From the NCBI GenBank assembly GCA_016618085.1, contig JABLTG010000018.1:62001-126000 (forward strand): 64,000 nucleotides of DNA. Reading direction: 5' to 3'. Shown here one piece after another: positions 22,785 through 36,435 of this stretch (its first letter is position 1; each line of letters opens with the position of its first letter). The notes under the pieces were generated by a model. That model was not told the DNA's origin. It was given only the letters and a program-made list of their open reading frames with translations, and searched no databases. The position numbers and the translations under genes are program-made. The stretch comes from Neovahlkampfia damariscottae (taxonomy: Eukaryota > Heterolobosea > Selenaionea > Neovahlkampfiida > Neovahlkampfiidae).

Positions 22785-23700
22785 ATGGAAAAAATAACAG
22801 AAGAAAAACCAGTTGAAAAGGAATCTTATTTCAAAACAGTTGGAGAGCGGATGAAATCTTATGAAAAAGAATTTGAAAATCATCTTGAAAAAACAAAACC
22901 GTTTATTATTCGTCTTGATGGACATAAATTCAGTACTTTCATGAGACCTTTTGAAAAACCTTTTGATGAAAATTGTAACAAAAAAAAAACACCTAAACAA
23001 TTTAATGACAGTTAGTGAAGTCATGATTGCAACAACCATAGATTTAGTAGATCAATTTCATTGTGTTACAGGTTACACTCAAAGTGATGAAATTACTTTA
23101 ATTTTTCCTGCTCTTATTTCAAAAGATGAAAAAGAAACAGAAGATAAAGAATCAGTTCTATTCTTCAAAGGCAGAACAATGAAAATTGCATCATTAGTCG
23201 CTGGATTTTGCACTGCGAGATTTAATTATCACTGTTTAAAAATGTCAAACAAATGGTCCAAAGAATTAAAGAAATATGATCAAATAATGGAAAGATTAAC
23301 TGAAGCATCTGGATATTTTGATGCAAGAGTTTTTAATGTCCCGGATGAACAAGAAGTTCTTGTGAATATTCTTTGGAGATCTGTGTATGATTGTCAAAGA
23401 AATTCAAAAGCAAGATTTGGACAAGCCTATTTATCACAAAAAGAATGTCATGGTTTATCAGCCAATGAATTGATCATAGAAACCAAAAGAAAGCATGGAG
23501 TTGATTGGATGGATACACCTGATGAATTCAAATATGGATGTTTCATCAAAAAAGTGTTCAAAGAAAAAGAAGGATATAATCCAATCACAAAAGAGACAAC
23601 TTTGGTAAAAAGACATTCATTTGTTAGAAAGTGTTTCAATATGAAAACATCAACTAAAGAGAATTTAGAATTTGTGATGTGCAAAATTTTAGATGAATAA
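22785..23700 (+). CDS. tRNA-His guanylyltransferase (Thg1)
   Basis: Adds the G-1 nucleotide to tRNA-His by 3'-5' polymerisation. A 37-nt intron (22975-23011) joins FDENF to SEVMIATTIDLV and restores the Thg1 core. The metal-binding motif is PFIIRLDGHKFS. It is followed by CVTGYTQSDEITLIF, KIASLVAGFCTARF, YFDARVFNVPD, WRSVYDCQRNSK and LSANELI. The two metal Asp residues (LDGHKF and QSDE) are present. Length of about 290 residues fits the eukaryotic enzyme. The 5' end faces the divergent phospholipase D gene across about 230 bp, and ATTGG lies between them. Confidence 0.92.
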
Positions 23701-23710
23701 AAAAAATGAT

Positions 23711-25253
23711 TTATTGAAATTGTATGGATTCACAAATTGAACGTGATTGTTTTATTTCTCTTTCAAGTATTGTTGTATCTTTTTTTTCACCTTCTTCATC
23801 AGAAATTATCATTGAACATTCAATATTTAAACAATATTCGGAATTTCTTTCAATCAAATAAGTAATCATATAGTACTGATAATTTTCAATTTCATCAGTA
23901 TATTCAAATTCAAGAATTCCACCATTCTTACCTGAAATCTTTGTTTTTTCTACTTTTTTTATTGTTGAAATTAAATTTTCCGATTCCAAATCATTTTTCA
24001 ATTTTTCAGCCAGATTTGTTGATTTATTATTTGAAACTTTTGAAATTGAGATTTCTAAATCAGATCCTGTATTTTCTTCATTTGATAAAATGGTGAAGAA
24101 TTGATCATTTTGTAAATTTTCTTCATAATCAAATGACGAATCAAAATTAATTGAAAATTTACATTCTGAATTTGTGTATGTAAAATAATCCTTTTTTGAA
24201 TCAGAATTGAAATTCAATGACTTTAATGAATTTAAAAGTAAAAATTCTCTTTCAGGTAAATTTGATGATGCTTTCATTAAATAACTCAATCCTTCGTGTG
24301 TGAAATATGAATCATAATGATATTTATCTTTCACTTGATAAGTCATCAGCTTAGCTTTAATATTATTTGGTAATAATATAATTTCTTCTTTTGCAGTTTT
24401 GATGTATTTGTAATCATTGAGAACCAATGAAATTTCTTCATCATTTGAAGAGAAATTGAAGAATTCATTTGTATTTTTTGATTTGAATGTTGTATCAGGT
24501 AAATTGAATTCAAATCCTTTTTTACTGTGGAATATTAATTTATCCATTTCAAATTTTGGCTTCAAAAACTCAATTGAGTTTACAAATAAATTGAAGAATT
24601 CAGAGTCTTTTTCGCTTGAAGAAAATGAATATACCCTTGAATTAATGTTTAATATTAAATGATTTAAAAATACCTATTATCAAATTTAGACAGAATTCTC
24701 CAATGTTTCTATAAATATCTTTAGAAAAATCGAAAAAAATCAAACGATTCTATTATCCTATTTTGATGTTAAAAATGTAATTTTTTGTATTTACAACTAA
24801 ATGTTCAACATAAATAGCTGGGTTTGAGTTTATAAATTTGTTCATTTTTTTTTCATCTGTGGCATCAACTGATGATTTTAAAGCATCAAGATTTTTTTCA
24901 TAAAATTTTTCTAAACTTAAATTTGGGTCTACCATCTCACATATGATTGAAATATTTTGTTGCTTCGTGAGGTTCTGGACTTGTAATTTGTAACAACCTG
25001 TTTCAGTAAATTGAACTTCTCCAAGTGTGAATTCTTCAGGATATGAAAATTTCAACAATAATTCGGGTGATTCATGAGTTTTTAAATTAATTTTACTCTT
25101 GATTTGAACATTTTTGGTTTCTACTTTATTTTCAATTTTTGGTTGAGAAATTTTTTTGTATGTCACATATCCTAAAAATATTGCAGCTGTAGCTCCTCCT
25201 AATGCTATTATGGAAGTTTTTGGGTTATCAAATATTTTATCAAAGAAGCCCAT
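23711..25253 (-). CDS. Membrane-anchored protein with two similar domains (DcrB/PsbP-like)
   Basis: The start at 25253 gives a short N-terminus, then a hydrophobic anchor (TSIIALGGATAAIFLGYVTY). Two domains follow, each about 130-150 residues with the strand pattern LKFSYPEEFTL ... ISIICEMV ... LEKFYEKNLDAL ... YVEHLV and KFSINFDSSFDYEE ... LEISISKV ... LAEKLKNDLES ... FEYTDE. This resembles the DUF1795/DcrB/PsbP-like fold, which I suggest only tentatively. The region at 24566-24790 joins the two halves by two or three small introns, possibly with a 12-nt exon (DNRI) at about 24748-24759. Function is unknown. A membrane-tethered lumenal or cytosolic chaperone-like role is only a guess. Confidence 0.65.
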
Positions 25254-25383
25254 GTTTTGTGTTGAAGTTGTTTTTGAAAAAAGATGGAATTTAATTGGAT
25301 GAAACATAAAGTGAATAAAGAAACAAAATCTGATTAATTTTGACAAAAAAAACAACAAATTTCAGTTTTTAAAAGAAATTATT

Positions 25384-25403
25384 TTTTGATTGGGCAATCA
25401 AAA
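25384..25403. repeat. Perfect 9-bp inverted repeat with GG spacer
   Basis: TTTTGATTG and CAATCAAAA are separated by two G. The arms contain the promoter-like ATTGG/CAAT core in both orientations, suggesting a bidirectional binding site about 130 bp upstream of the minus-strand gene at 25253. Confidence 0.6.
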
Positions 25404-26114
25404 GAAACTTGAATGAAAATCAATTGATGTGTTTTTTCAAGGTTCCAACAAGCTCTATTCATTTAAACTGGAATGACACCTGATTTCTCACCTTCATTTG
25501 AAAATCCAATAACAATGGAATCAGTACAAACATTGTTTAAAAACTAAAATCTTTGGTGAATCCAATCAAAAGCATCCAAAAATGGATCAAGTTCAAAGTT
25601 TTACTTGAAATCAAGGAAAAAAAATCGAGAAGAAAATTCTTTTCAAGCATATAAATCATGTCCTTCATCCACATATTCATTTTGAAACTTTCCATGGACA
25701 TGAATGTGTTTGAAACTTTTGACACGAAAACATGATTTTTAAAATTAATGTCTTAAAAATTTTGCAGAATTGAAGCTGTCCAGTCGAGAAGAATTTGAAA
25801 CCTAAACCTTCTTTCAATGGTAATTATATAGGATTCATTTTTTTCCATTTCCACTTCTTAAATCGCTGTATCTGTTTCATATCTTGCTCCAAGATTATAA
25901 TCCTATACAGTACGCATCATTCTGTGAAAATTATTTTTTCTTTTTTTCTTACAAGGTGTAAACTCAAGTTTTGGTTAAATTCATAAAGTAATTTCATTGG
26001 ACAATGATCTGGAGACATTTGATTTATTGTTTAAAGACTATTGAAACCCTTATTTGTTACTGAAAAATGGCTATTTTAATTTGATAAATTGGAATTTTCT
26101 TCTAAAATTATTCA

Positions 26115-26121
26115 CCAATCA
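26115..26121 (+). promoter_or_regulatory. CCAATCA motif before M28 peptidase
   Basis: CCAATCA ends two bases before the ATG at 26124, so the motif must overlap or lie very near the transcription start. Confidence 0.5.
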
Positions 26122-26123
26122 AA

Positions 26124-27218
26124 ATGACCAACAAACTTTTTGCTTTAATTTTGCTCCACTGCGCCATTTTAATTTTTTCAAAAAGATTAATTTTAACAAA
26201 TGAAGGACAATTCTACATGACAGAAGAACAAGTTGCTAAACTTCAACTCAAAAAATTGAATTCAGAATTTAACTTCATGGATATTACTGACACACCTGAT
26301 TTACACAAATTTCCTGCTCCAAAAAACTCAAATAAACCATTTCCTGAAGCACCAAAAAGACAAAAGATTATGAAAAAATTAACACCAGAAATCAAAAAAA
26401 AAAACCTCATCAAAGTGGTTGAAGATTTATCAAATTTTCATAATCGTTACTATCAATCAGAAACAGGTGTAAAAGCATCTTTATGGTTAAAAGATCAATT
26501 TGAAAAAGTAATTTCAAAACTTCCAGCAGAAAGAAAAAAAATGTTCAAAGTGCATTTAGTTCCACACAGAAACTATCCTCAAAGATCAGTCATTTGTACT
26601 ATGGAAGGAAAAAGTTTGAAAAATGAAGTTGTTGTTATTGGTGGTCATATTGATTCAATAAATGCAGCTAATAGAACAACAGGAAAAGCACCAGGAGCTG
26701 ATGATGATGCTTCAGGAATATCAACTGTTTTTGAATCATTTCGTATTTTAGCACAAAGTGATTTCACACCAGAAAGAAGTATTCATTTCATGGCTTATGC
26801 AGCGGAAGAATTGGGATTATTAGGATCACAAGATGTTGCTCAAAATTATAAAACCAAACAAATTCCAGTACATGCTGTTCTTCAATTAGATATGACAGGT
26901 TATGTTTATCAAAATCAAAAAAAAGTTGCAATTACTAGGGATAGATTTTCTGATGAAAATTTAGGAAATTTTGTTATCAAAATGATTGAAGAATATACAA
27001 AAGTTGGACATGCAGTCGTTGCATGTGCACATGGATGTTCAGATCATGCATCATGGACAAGAGCACAATACAGAGCTCTTTATACACCATCAAGAAATGT
27101 TCCACAAGGTTTAAATCCAAATGCTCATAAAGTAACTGACACACTTGATAAATTAGATTTCACCAGAATGAAAGAATTTGTTAAAGTTGCATTGGCATTT
27201 GCTGTTGAATTATCTTAA
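26124..27218 (+). CDS. Secreted M28-family metallo-aminopeptidase
   Basis: Single exon of 364 residues with an N-terminal signal peptide (KLFALILLHCAILIFS) and a propeptide-like segment of about 85 residues. The M28 catalytic domain has the expected metal ligands in order: GGHIDS, APGADDDASG, AYAAEELGLLG (the catalytic Glu-Glu), LQLDMTGY and NPNAHKVTDTLD. It resembles bacterial leucyl aminopeptidases, including the paired Cys in ACAHGCSDH. It should remove N-terminal hydrophobic residues outside the cell or in a digestive vacuole. CCAATCA ends only three bases before the ATG. Confidence 0.92.
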   Translation: MTNKLFALILLHCAILIFSKRLILTNEGQFYMTEEQVAKLQLKKLNSEFNFMDITDTPDLHKFPAPKNSNKPFPEAPKRQKIMKKLTPEIKKKNLIKVVEDLSNFHNRYYQSETGVKASLWLKDQFEKVISKLPAERKKMFKVHLVPHRNYPQRSVICTMEGKSLKNEVVVIGGHIDSINAANRTTGKAPGADDDASGISTVFESFRILAQSDFTPERSIHFMAYAAEELGLLGSQDVAQNYKTKQIPVHAVLQLDMTGYVYQNQKKVAITRDRFSDENLGNFVIKMIEEYTKVGHAVVACAHGCSDHASWTRAQYRALYTPSRNVPQGLNPNAHKVTDTLDKLDFTRMKEFVKVALAFAVELS

Positions 27219-27319
27219 TTTCGAATAAAATGAAAAGATTTACTATTTTTCTTCAAAAAATTTTGTTGATATTTTATCAATTCCAAAATTCTCTTCATTC
27301 AAAGTTATTGGTAAATTTT

Positions 27320-28036
27320 TCATTTTTTCTTGTTGATAGAACAAAACAATTGGCATTGAGTGGTGGTTTTCAAGGCATGCAGTATTTCTTCTTTTTGTTT
27401 ACAATTGTTTAAAGTAACTTCTAAATCTTCAAGGGTTCCATGTCCTTTGATTATTGCATTAACTTTCATTGTGATTGTTGATTCAATAAAATCTTTTTGT
27501 GACATTTTTTTGAAGTATTTCATGACATCAGACTTACCTTGAAGAATATATTTTTGATGATAAAACTCTGCGTCTGTCCAAAATTTAAATGGTTCTATGA
27601 CAGTGTAAACTGTCTGTGGTTGTTCTTTTGATGTTTTTAAAGCGATTTTTTTTTGTACTTCAGAATGATACCATATAGCTGACATGTATTGTCGATATTT
27701 ATCAGGTGTATAAGGGAAATGTGATGACCAAAAGCAGTTTAATATTTCTTCAAATGAAATGATTTTTGGATCAAAATCTATTTGAATTGTTTCACTGTGA
27801 TCACCAATAGAACGGTAGGCTTCATTTTAGATGATACAAAAATAAGTTACTTGGATTTTTTTTTTTTCCACCATGATATCCAACCTTCGTTCTGATGACT
27901 CCTTGTAATCCACCAAATTCACATTCTGGAAACCAAAATCTAGATCTTGTTAAAAAATTTTTGTTTTTTTTACCATCTACAATGAAGTTTAGTTTTTTTG
28001 TTATTCCAACCCCAAACTCAACGTTGCTGTTTCCAT
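27320..28036 (-). CDS. MsrA-family protein lacking the usual catalytic cysteine
   Basis: Related to peptide-methionine (S)-S-oxide reductases. After introns are removed the protein reads SRFWFPECEFGGLQGVIRTK, VGYHGG, KKKNPTYRSIGDHSE, IDFDPKIISFEEILNCFW, YRQYMSAIWYH and a C-terminal GHGTLEDLE. These follow the long-branch MsrA group with GVIRTRVGY and GDHTE motifs. The Cys that opens the GCFW motif in true MsrA is Arg here (RFW), and a Cys five residues further on (PEC) is the only near candidate. Reductase activity is therefore uncertain. The start at 28036 requires a 44-nt first intron (GTTTGG...GTAG) and is less sure than the rest. The gene is divergent from GCN5 with a very short shared promoter. 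Confidence 0.75.
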
Positions 28037-28079
28037 TCTTTTTTAATTGGTTAAAAAATCTCCGAATAATTTTGAACCA

Positions 28080-29737
<1,658 letters not shown>

Positions 29738-29900
29738 AACGAGTTTTTGAAGTTTTTATTTTTTCAAATCATCCTATAGCTAAAAAAAAAAAAGAGATTG
29801 ACAACAAAATGGATGATATTGATTTCTGAATGAATATTAAAAAAGTGATTGGATGATTCTGAGTTGACCAATATTAATATTTTTCCAAACTCATCAAAAA

Positions 29901-30554
29901 ATGGAGAAAACAGAAAAGATTGAAGACTTGGAGGAATTGAAAGACTTTGATTCAATGGATTTAAAAAATGAATTACTCAGAGGAATTTATTCAAATGGCT
30001 ACGAAAAACCTACAGACCTCCAAATAAAAATGCTTGGCCCAATAAGAACAAAAAAAGATGTTGTTTGTGTCAGTGTAACTGGTTCTGGAAAAACTTTTGG
30101 CTTTCTGATTTCCATGCTTCAAAATTTAGATTTTGGTGAAAAAAAATTGAAAGGTTTAATTATAGCTCCAACTCGTGAATTAGTCATAGGAATTCAAAAT
30201 TTATTGAAAAACTTAGGAGAATATTTAGGTGTGTCATCAACTTGTATAGTTGGTGGTCCAAAATACTCTGATCAAATTACAGAATTAAAAGATGGTGTTC
30301 ATATTGTTGTTGCCACTCCTGGAAGAGCAATATATTTAATTGAGAAAGGATACATGAATATTAATGACATAGAAATGGTAGTAGTTGATGAAGCGAGTCG
30401 TGTTCTTGAATTTGGTTTTGAAGAAGAACTTAAATCAATTTTCAAAAAATTACCTGCTCAAAAACAAATTTGTTTATTTACTGGAACAAAACCTGGTACT
30501 TCAATGGTAAAATATATTGAAGAATTCATGATTGATCCATTTTTCATCATCTGA
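29901..30554 (+). CDS. Truncated eIF4A-like DEAD-box protein, N-terminal RecA domain only
   Basis: 217 residues covering just the first RecA-like domain of an eIF4A/FAL1-type helicase. Visible motifs are the Q-motif region GIYSNGYEKPTDLQ, motif I SVTGSGKT, Ia PTRELV, GG, Ib TPGR, II as DEAS instead of DEAD, and III as FTGT instead of SAT. It ends in a clean TGA after the segment that normally leads to domain 2, and no helicase C domain follows before the next gene. It cannot be a complete helicase. It may be a relic or a dominant-type binding fragment that still binds ATP or eIF4G. It is a paralogue of the decayed copy at 36436-37542. Confidence 0.8.
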   Translation: MEKTEKIEDLEELKDFDSMDLKNELLRGIYSNGYEKPTDLQIKMLGPIRTKKDVVCVSVTGSGKTFGFLISMLQNLDFGEKKLKGLIIAPTRELVIGIQNLLKNLGEYLGVSSTCIVGGPKYSDQITELKDGVHIVVATPGRAIYLIEKGYMNINDIEMVVVDEASRVLEFGFEEELKSIFKKLPAQKQICLFTGTKPGTSMVKYIEEFMIDPFFII

Positions 30555-30711
30555 TGAAACGGAAATTTTTTTCAAATTTTGCACATCACCAAATTTGAGG
30601 AGAAATGTCTAAATTTTTATTTTCGAAGAAATTTTCATTCTTATTGTTTCCTCATTCAAACTATATGAAAATTATTTGTCCAATTGTATTTGTAGATTGA
30701 CTGACATACCT

Positions 30712-30718
30712 CCAATCA
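30712..30718 (+). promoter_or_regulatory. CCAATCA motif before cyclase gene
   Basis: CCAATCA ten bases upstream of the ATG at 30728. Confidence 0.5.
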
Positions 30719-30727
30719 AAAACAGTT

Positions 30728-33700
30728 ATGTCACAGAACTACAAATTTGCTGTCAAAGAACCGATCTTTGAATCATCACAAACTTTGATTCTTTACCTTG
30801 AGTCAGATGAAAAAGATCCTCTTATTGCTAAGGTGGCTGTACAGCAACCACCTGACGAATTTACGGTTGAATCTTACAAAAGAGACTTTCAATTTTCAAA
30901 GACGTTGTTTGGACATTATCCTGAATCTTTTGTTGATTCATTAGACCTTGTGGAAGAAAATAACATGGTTATGATTGTACAAAAAAATGAGGATGACTCA
31001 TTCACTGAATTTTTAAAGAAAACAGGAGCTTTAGATTTGGAAAGATTCTTAGAACTAGCTATTCACATGTGTAAAGCGTTAGAAAACTTACACTCCTTGA
31101 ATGTTATCCACAGAGATATCAAAGTCGGAAATTTTGTTTTAAACAAAAAAACAAAGTTACCCAAACTCATTGATTTTGGAATCAGTACTTTTGTTTCAAG
31201 GAAGTCACCATCAATAACTTGTACCAAACCAATTGGTACTTTTGTATACATGAGGTAACAAAACATTTTTTGACATTTTTTTTAGTCCAGAACAAACTGG
31301 AAGGATTAATCAAAATGTTGATAAGAGAAGTGATATTTATTCATTAGGAATATCTTTTTATGAAATGTTGACCGGAAAACTTCCTTTTGTTGGAGATAAA
31401 CTTGAAATTGTTCATGCTCATATGACAAAAAAACTTCCTAGGATTACGGCTCTTCCAAAAGCTATAAATGACATCCTCCAAAAAATGTGCGAAAAAAATG
31501 CTGGAGAAAGATATTCCACTGCTTTAGGAGTTAAAAATGACCTTGAATATTGTTTAAAAAACTTAAAACATATTCCAGAAGATTTCAAACCTGGTAAATA
31601 TGACTTGAAAGGATTTCAAATTCCAAACCAAATTTATGGAAGAAATGATGAAATTTCACTTCTTCAAAAAATTATCAACGAAGAAAAGGATCAAAAAACG
31701 ACAAAAATGTGTTTAGTTTCAGGCTACTCTGGTTCAGGAAAATCCGTAAATTTCAAAATTTTTTTAACTGAAATAGAAATTGATTGAAGAATTTTCAAAA
31801 AAATCGAAAAGTGAATTGTTAGTAGCTCATGGAAAATATGATCAATTTGATAAATCAACACCTTATTCTGCTTTCATTCAGTAAATTTAATGAATTTTAA
31901 CATTTTTTTAGAATTTTGAAATTTTTAATTTTGAAAATATCTTTAGACAGAGAGAATTCATCAAAAATCATTTTCAAGATGAAAAATGAATTAAAAGAAT
32001 CTGGAAGTGTGCTGAAACAACTTGTACCTGAAATTGAAATTCTGGTTGGACCTCAACCTGATGTTGTTCAACTTGATAAAATTGAAGAAACTCAAAAAAG
32101 ATTATTTGATTCATTTCTCAATTTTTTTAATTGTTTCACTGATGAAAATCGTTTAATTTTAGTTGTTGATGATTTGCAATGGTGTGATTCTGCTTCATTT
32201 CAATTGTTAAATACAATTTTGGAAGATCAAAAAATTTTTATAATTGGAGCTTATCGTGATAATGAAGTTGATCAAAGTCATCCATTAATGTTGCTATTAA
32301 AAGGATTTCAAGATATTCAAGATATTCATCTAAAACCATTAAATCTTGAACATTTGAATGAATTAGTTTCAGATACTTTGATGATTGAAAAAGATATAAC
32401 CATTGAATTAAGTAAATCTATTCACAACAAAACAGGTGGAAATCCATTCTTTTCAAAAGAGTTTATCATTACACTTTATGAAGAAGAATTATTATTCTTC
32501 AAAAATGATAAATGGAATTGGGATTTACAAAATGTTGAAAAGAAGAATTTTAGTTCAAATATTATTGATTTCATGATAAAGAATTTAAAGAAAGGAAGTG
32601 ATTCAATGCAAAAAATACTTAAATACGCATCTTGTATTGGAAATACATTCAATTTAGAACAATTACTTTGGATTTGGGATGAAAATGTTGATTTAATGTC
32701 TATACTGGTTGAACCACTTCAAAATGGCTGGATTATTCAAAATAATTCAAATGAATTTAAATTTCTTCATGATAGATTACAACAAGCATCTTATGAATTA
32801 ATTTCAAAGAAAGAAAGAGAAGGAATTCATTTGATTATTGGAAAAACACTTCTTAAGGAATTTAAACAAAATAACTTGGTAAAAGAAAATATCTTTCAAA
32901 TTGTCAATCATTTGAATAATTCAAATTGTTATGAAGACAAAATTGAATTACTCAGATTGAATTTAGTAGCAGCAGAAAGATCATTACAAAATAGTGCATA
33001 TAAATTGGCACTTGAATACGCTCAAATTGCTGTTAAACTTTTGTCAAATAATTCTTGGGAAGAACATTATGATGATGCTTTTAATACTCATCAATTGTTG
33101 GCAAGAGCATATTATGGAAATTCATTATTGAAAGATTCTGAAAAAGAATATGACATTTTATTGCAAAAAGCCAAGAAAAGAGTTCAAAAATTGACAGTTT
33201 ATAGTGAATATATTAGAATGGTTTCTTTGTTTGTTCAATATGATAAAGGATTCCTTTTATTGTTGGACGCATTTCAAATGTTTGATTTTACAAAAGATAT
33301 TTCAAAAGATGACATTCCTGGTTTAGCTACTTTTTCAACAGAGCTCAAAAAGAAGGTGACCCAAGAAACTGAAAAAATTGGAGGTTTTAAGAATATCCTA
33401 CAATTGAAAAAATGTGAAAATGAAGAAATTGAAATACTTCAAAGTATTCTAGCTGAATCTATTGATATTCTATTTTTAAGTCCTTTGTCACATCCTCTCA
33501 TGAAAGTTATTGGACCACTTTGTAAAATTTTTTAATTCTAAATTTTTGAAGTATCTCTTCATTTATTTTTGCTTCATGGGCTAACTGCGAATTCAATTAC
33601 ATCACTTGCTGTTGCTGCTTGGATTTTTGGATTTTTCTTTAATGAACCAGATTCTTATGAATTGGCAAAAGCAGCTGAAAAATTGTACTCAAAGACTTTA

Positions 33701-36263
33701 AATTCTGATACTGGATGTAATATGGCTATTGTTCAATTCGCCTTGGGATTATCTCAACAATATGGAGGCACATTAAAACAAATGTTATATTTTCTTGATG
33801 CTGGAAGTAGCTATGCCATCTCAAACAATGAATATGTATTTGGTTCATATGATATGAGTGTATGGGGATTTGGTATTCTTATGAATGGTCAGCATTACCC
33901 AAAACACATTTCAAAAATGAAGAATCATCAAAAAGTAAGTTAAAATTACCGACTCATATGTATAGTGGCTTTTAAAAAAAAAGAATTATTTTGGTCATGC
34001 AACTGTTGAATTAAATCGTTCTTTTATGGAAGATTTGATGGGAATCAAAGACTATGACCCAAAATATAATGAAAATATTCTAAATTTTGAACAACTTGTG
34101 TTTAATCGTGTATTGGCACCTCTTATGAGAGCAATGCTTCATTATTTTTATTATGAACAATCAAAAACAATAGAAGAACTTGAAAATGTGGAAGAATACT
34201 TTCAAGAAGCATCAGGAATGCCATGTTCATATGGAATATTTTTGTATTATAGTTTAGCTCTTATTCATCGTTATAAACAAACAAAAGATAAAAAATCATT
34301 GGAAAAAGTGAAAGATTTTATTGAGACATTTAGGAAACTTGCAAATGTATATGATATATTCTTCACACCAAGATTAGGTCTTTTAGAAACTGTACTACAA
34401 GCTGCAATTTCTGAATCAAACAAATATGAAATTTTATCAAGTTTTGAAAATGTAATTGAATCAAGTCAACAAAGAGGATTCTATTTAATCACAGCAATTG
34501 CATTGGAATCAACACTTGAATTTTGTATTGAGAGAAATTTCCCAGATGGAACTTCTGTTCATTATTACCATAATTTAATCTCAATGTGGGGAACAATTGG
34601 AGGAAAAAAGAAGATTCAAAAAATCAAAGCGAAATATGCACAATATTCAAGAAAATTATCATCTTCAAGTTTGTCCAATGTGCCAACATCAGGAAGTATG
34701 ACCACTTTATCATCAAATGCAACACATTCAGACAACTCTTCATCAAATGATTCTTTGGATATGTTGAGCATAATTAAAACGTCACAAGCACTTTCAAGTG
34801 AAATTAAAACTTCAAATTTGATCAAAAAAGTGATGCAAATCTTAATTGAAAATATGGGAGCAGAAAATGCTATTTTAGTGATGATAGAAGATGAAGATTT
34901 TATCAAAGCAAAAGCTGATTCATCCAATGTTATGTTAATGAATAAACTTGGAAAAGATCATCCTGAAATGTACTGCTCTGGATTATTTGAACTTGTTAAA
35001 GTTTCAAAAAAAAGTTTATTTGTTAGTAATGCATCAAAATCAGAATATGCAAGTTCAAGTTATATTGCAAATAATAATGTAAAATCGTTGATTATCTCTC
35101 CTATTATTAAAGGAAATAAGTTAATGGGTATTATTCAACTTGAAAATAATTCAATTGAAGGAGCATTTACGGAAAATAGAAAAAACACTCTCGCTCACAT
35201 TTCCAGTCAATTGGCAATTTCTTATGAAAATTCGAATTTCTATGAAAATATCAACAGTTTAAATGAATCCTATGAAAGATTTCTTCCAAAAGAATTTTTG
35301 AATCAACTTGGAAAAAATGATATCAGGAAAGTTAAAAAAGGAGATTCAACAACTAAAGATATTTCAGTTTTATTTTCAGATATTCGTAGTTTCACAGATA
35401 TTACTGAAAATATGAATTCTGAAGAAAGTTTTTCATTTGTCAATGGAATTTTACAATATCTTGCACCTGTAATTTCAAGAAATAATGGATTTATTGATAA
35501 ATTCTTTGGTGATTGTATAATGGCTCTTTTCCCTTATAGTGTTGATGATAGTGTTAAATGTGGATTGGAATTATTACAAGCATTAGAACAATACAATAAA
35601 GAATGTAGAATTGGAATGAACCCTGTTAAAATTGGAATTGGAATTCATTATGGTGATGTGATGATTGGAACCATTGGTGCTGAAGAAAGAATTGATGCAA
35701 CTGTCATTTCGGATACAGTTAACACAGCATCAAGAGTTGAAAGTTTCACCAAAACATTAAAATCAACATTTGTTGTAACTGAATCAATCATCAAAAATGT
35801 GAAAGATTCAACAATTTATCCAAATAGATATATTGGTAAATACCTTTTTAAAGGAAAACAAAATCCTATTGGATTATATCATATTATTCAAAAAAAAGAG
35901 AATGTAAAAGAATTCACTGAAGGAATGAAATTATTTGAAGCTAAGAAATTTAATCAAGCAAAGAAAATATTTGAAGAAATTAACGATTCAACTTGTGGTT
36001 ATTTACAAAATGTTTGTGTGTTATATGAAAATTATTTATTTGAAGATTCATGGAATGGTGAAATTAAAATTGATAAAGATGGAATTCCAATCATATTAAA
36101 TAACGAAACTAATGCTCAAAGAGTAATTGAAAATTTGGATGAAAATCAACAAAAAGATATTTCAAATGAGTTATTGAATGCAGGATTATTGAAAGATTTT
36201 TTGACTTCAGTTTCCCATCACAATCCAGAAATGTTAAATCAATTACTCGAAAAATTCAAATAA
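30728..36263 (+). CDS. Kinase-ATPase-GAF-nucleotide cyclase fusion
   Basis: Giant signalling protein of about 1,780 residues in six exons (introns near 31255-31285, 31747-31774, 31881-31911, 33526-33555, 33934-33983). Order: an N-terminal Ser/Thr kinase (IAKV lysine, HRDIKVGN, LIDFGIS, GTFVYMSPEQ); an AAA_16-type ATPase with Walker A GYSGSGKS and Walker B LILVVDDLQW; a long helical TPR-like region; a GAF domain (LIENMGAENAILVMIE ... LMGIIQLEN); and a class III cyclase. The cyclase keeps both metal Asp (VLFSDIRSF, DKFFGDCIMALF) and the transition-state residues in DTVNTASR; Lys in DKFF suggests ATP as substrate. This layout is familiar from bacterial sensor proteins and some protists. CCAATCA lies ten bases before the ATG. 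Confidence 0.92.
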
Positions 36264-36435
36264 AAAATTGATTTTCTGACCTTCCACATTTATTTAATCA
36301 TAAACATTCTTTGACTGTTATAAAAAGGTTTGCGTTAGCTTTATTCAACCAGTTTGTTCTATTATTATGTTCTATTATTCGCCAATTTATAATAATAGAA
36401 CTAATTTCATTGGGTATTTTGACAAGACCAGTAAT

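Larger units (their letters stand above)
25254..26123. other. Long intergenic interval, no gene seen
   Basis: About 870 bp between divergent genes, the longest empty stretch in the window. Both strands carry only short, hydrophobic or low-quality frames. It holds CCAATCA motifs near 25534 and 26115, a perfect inverted repeat at 25384, and a looser one (TATAGGATT near 25825 and AATCCTATA near 25905). No tRNA could be folded by eye. An unannotated non-coding RNA is possible. Confidence 0.5.

Noticed and set aside
25770-25930. tRNA-like T-arm pattern near GGTTTCAAATTC on the minus strand
   Set aside because: An extra T in the loop and no matching acceptor or anticodon arms.
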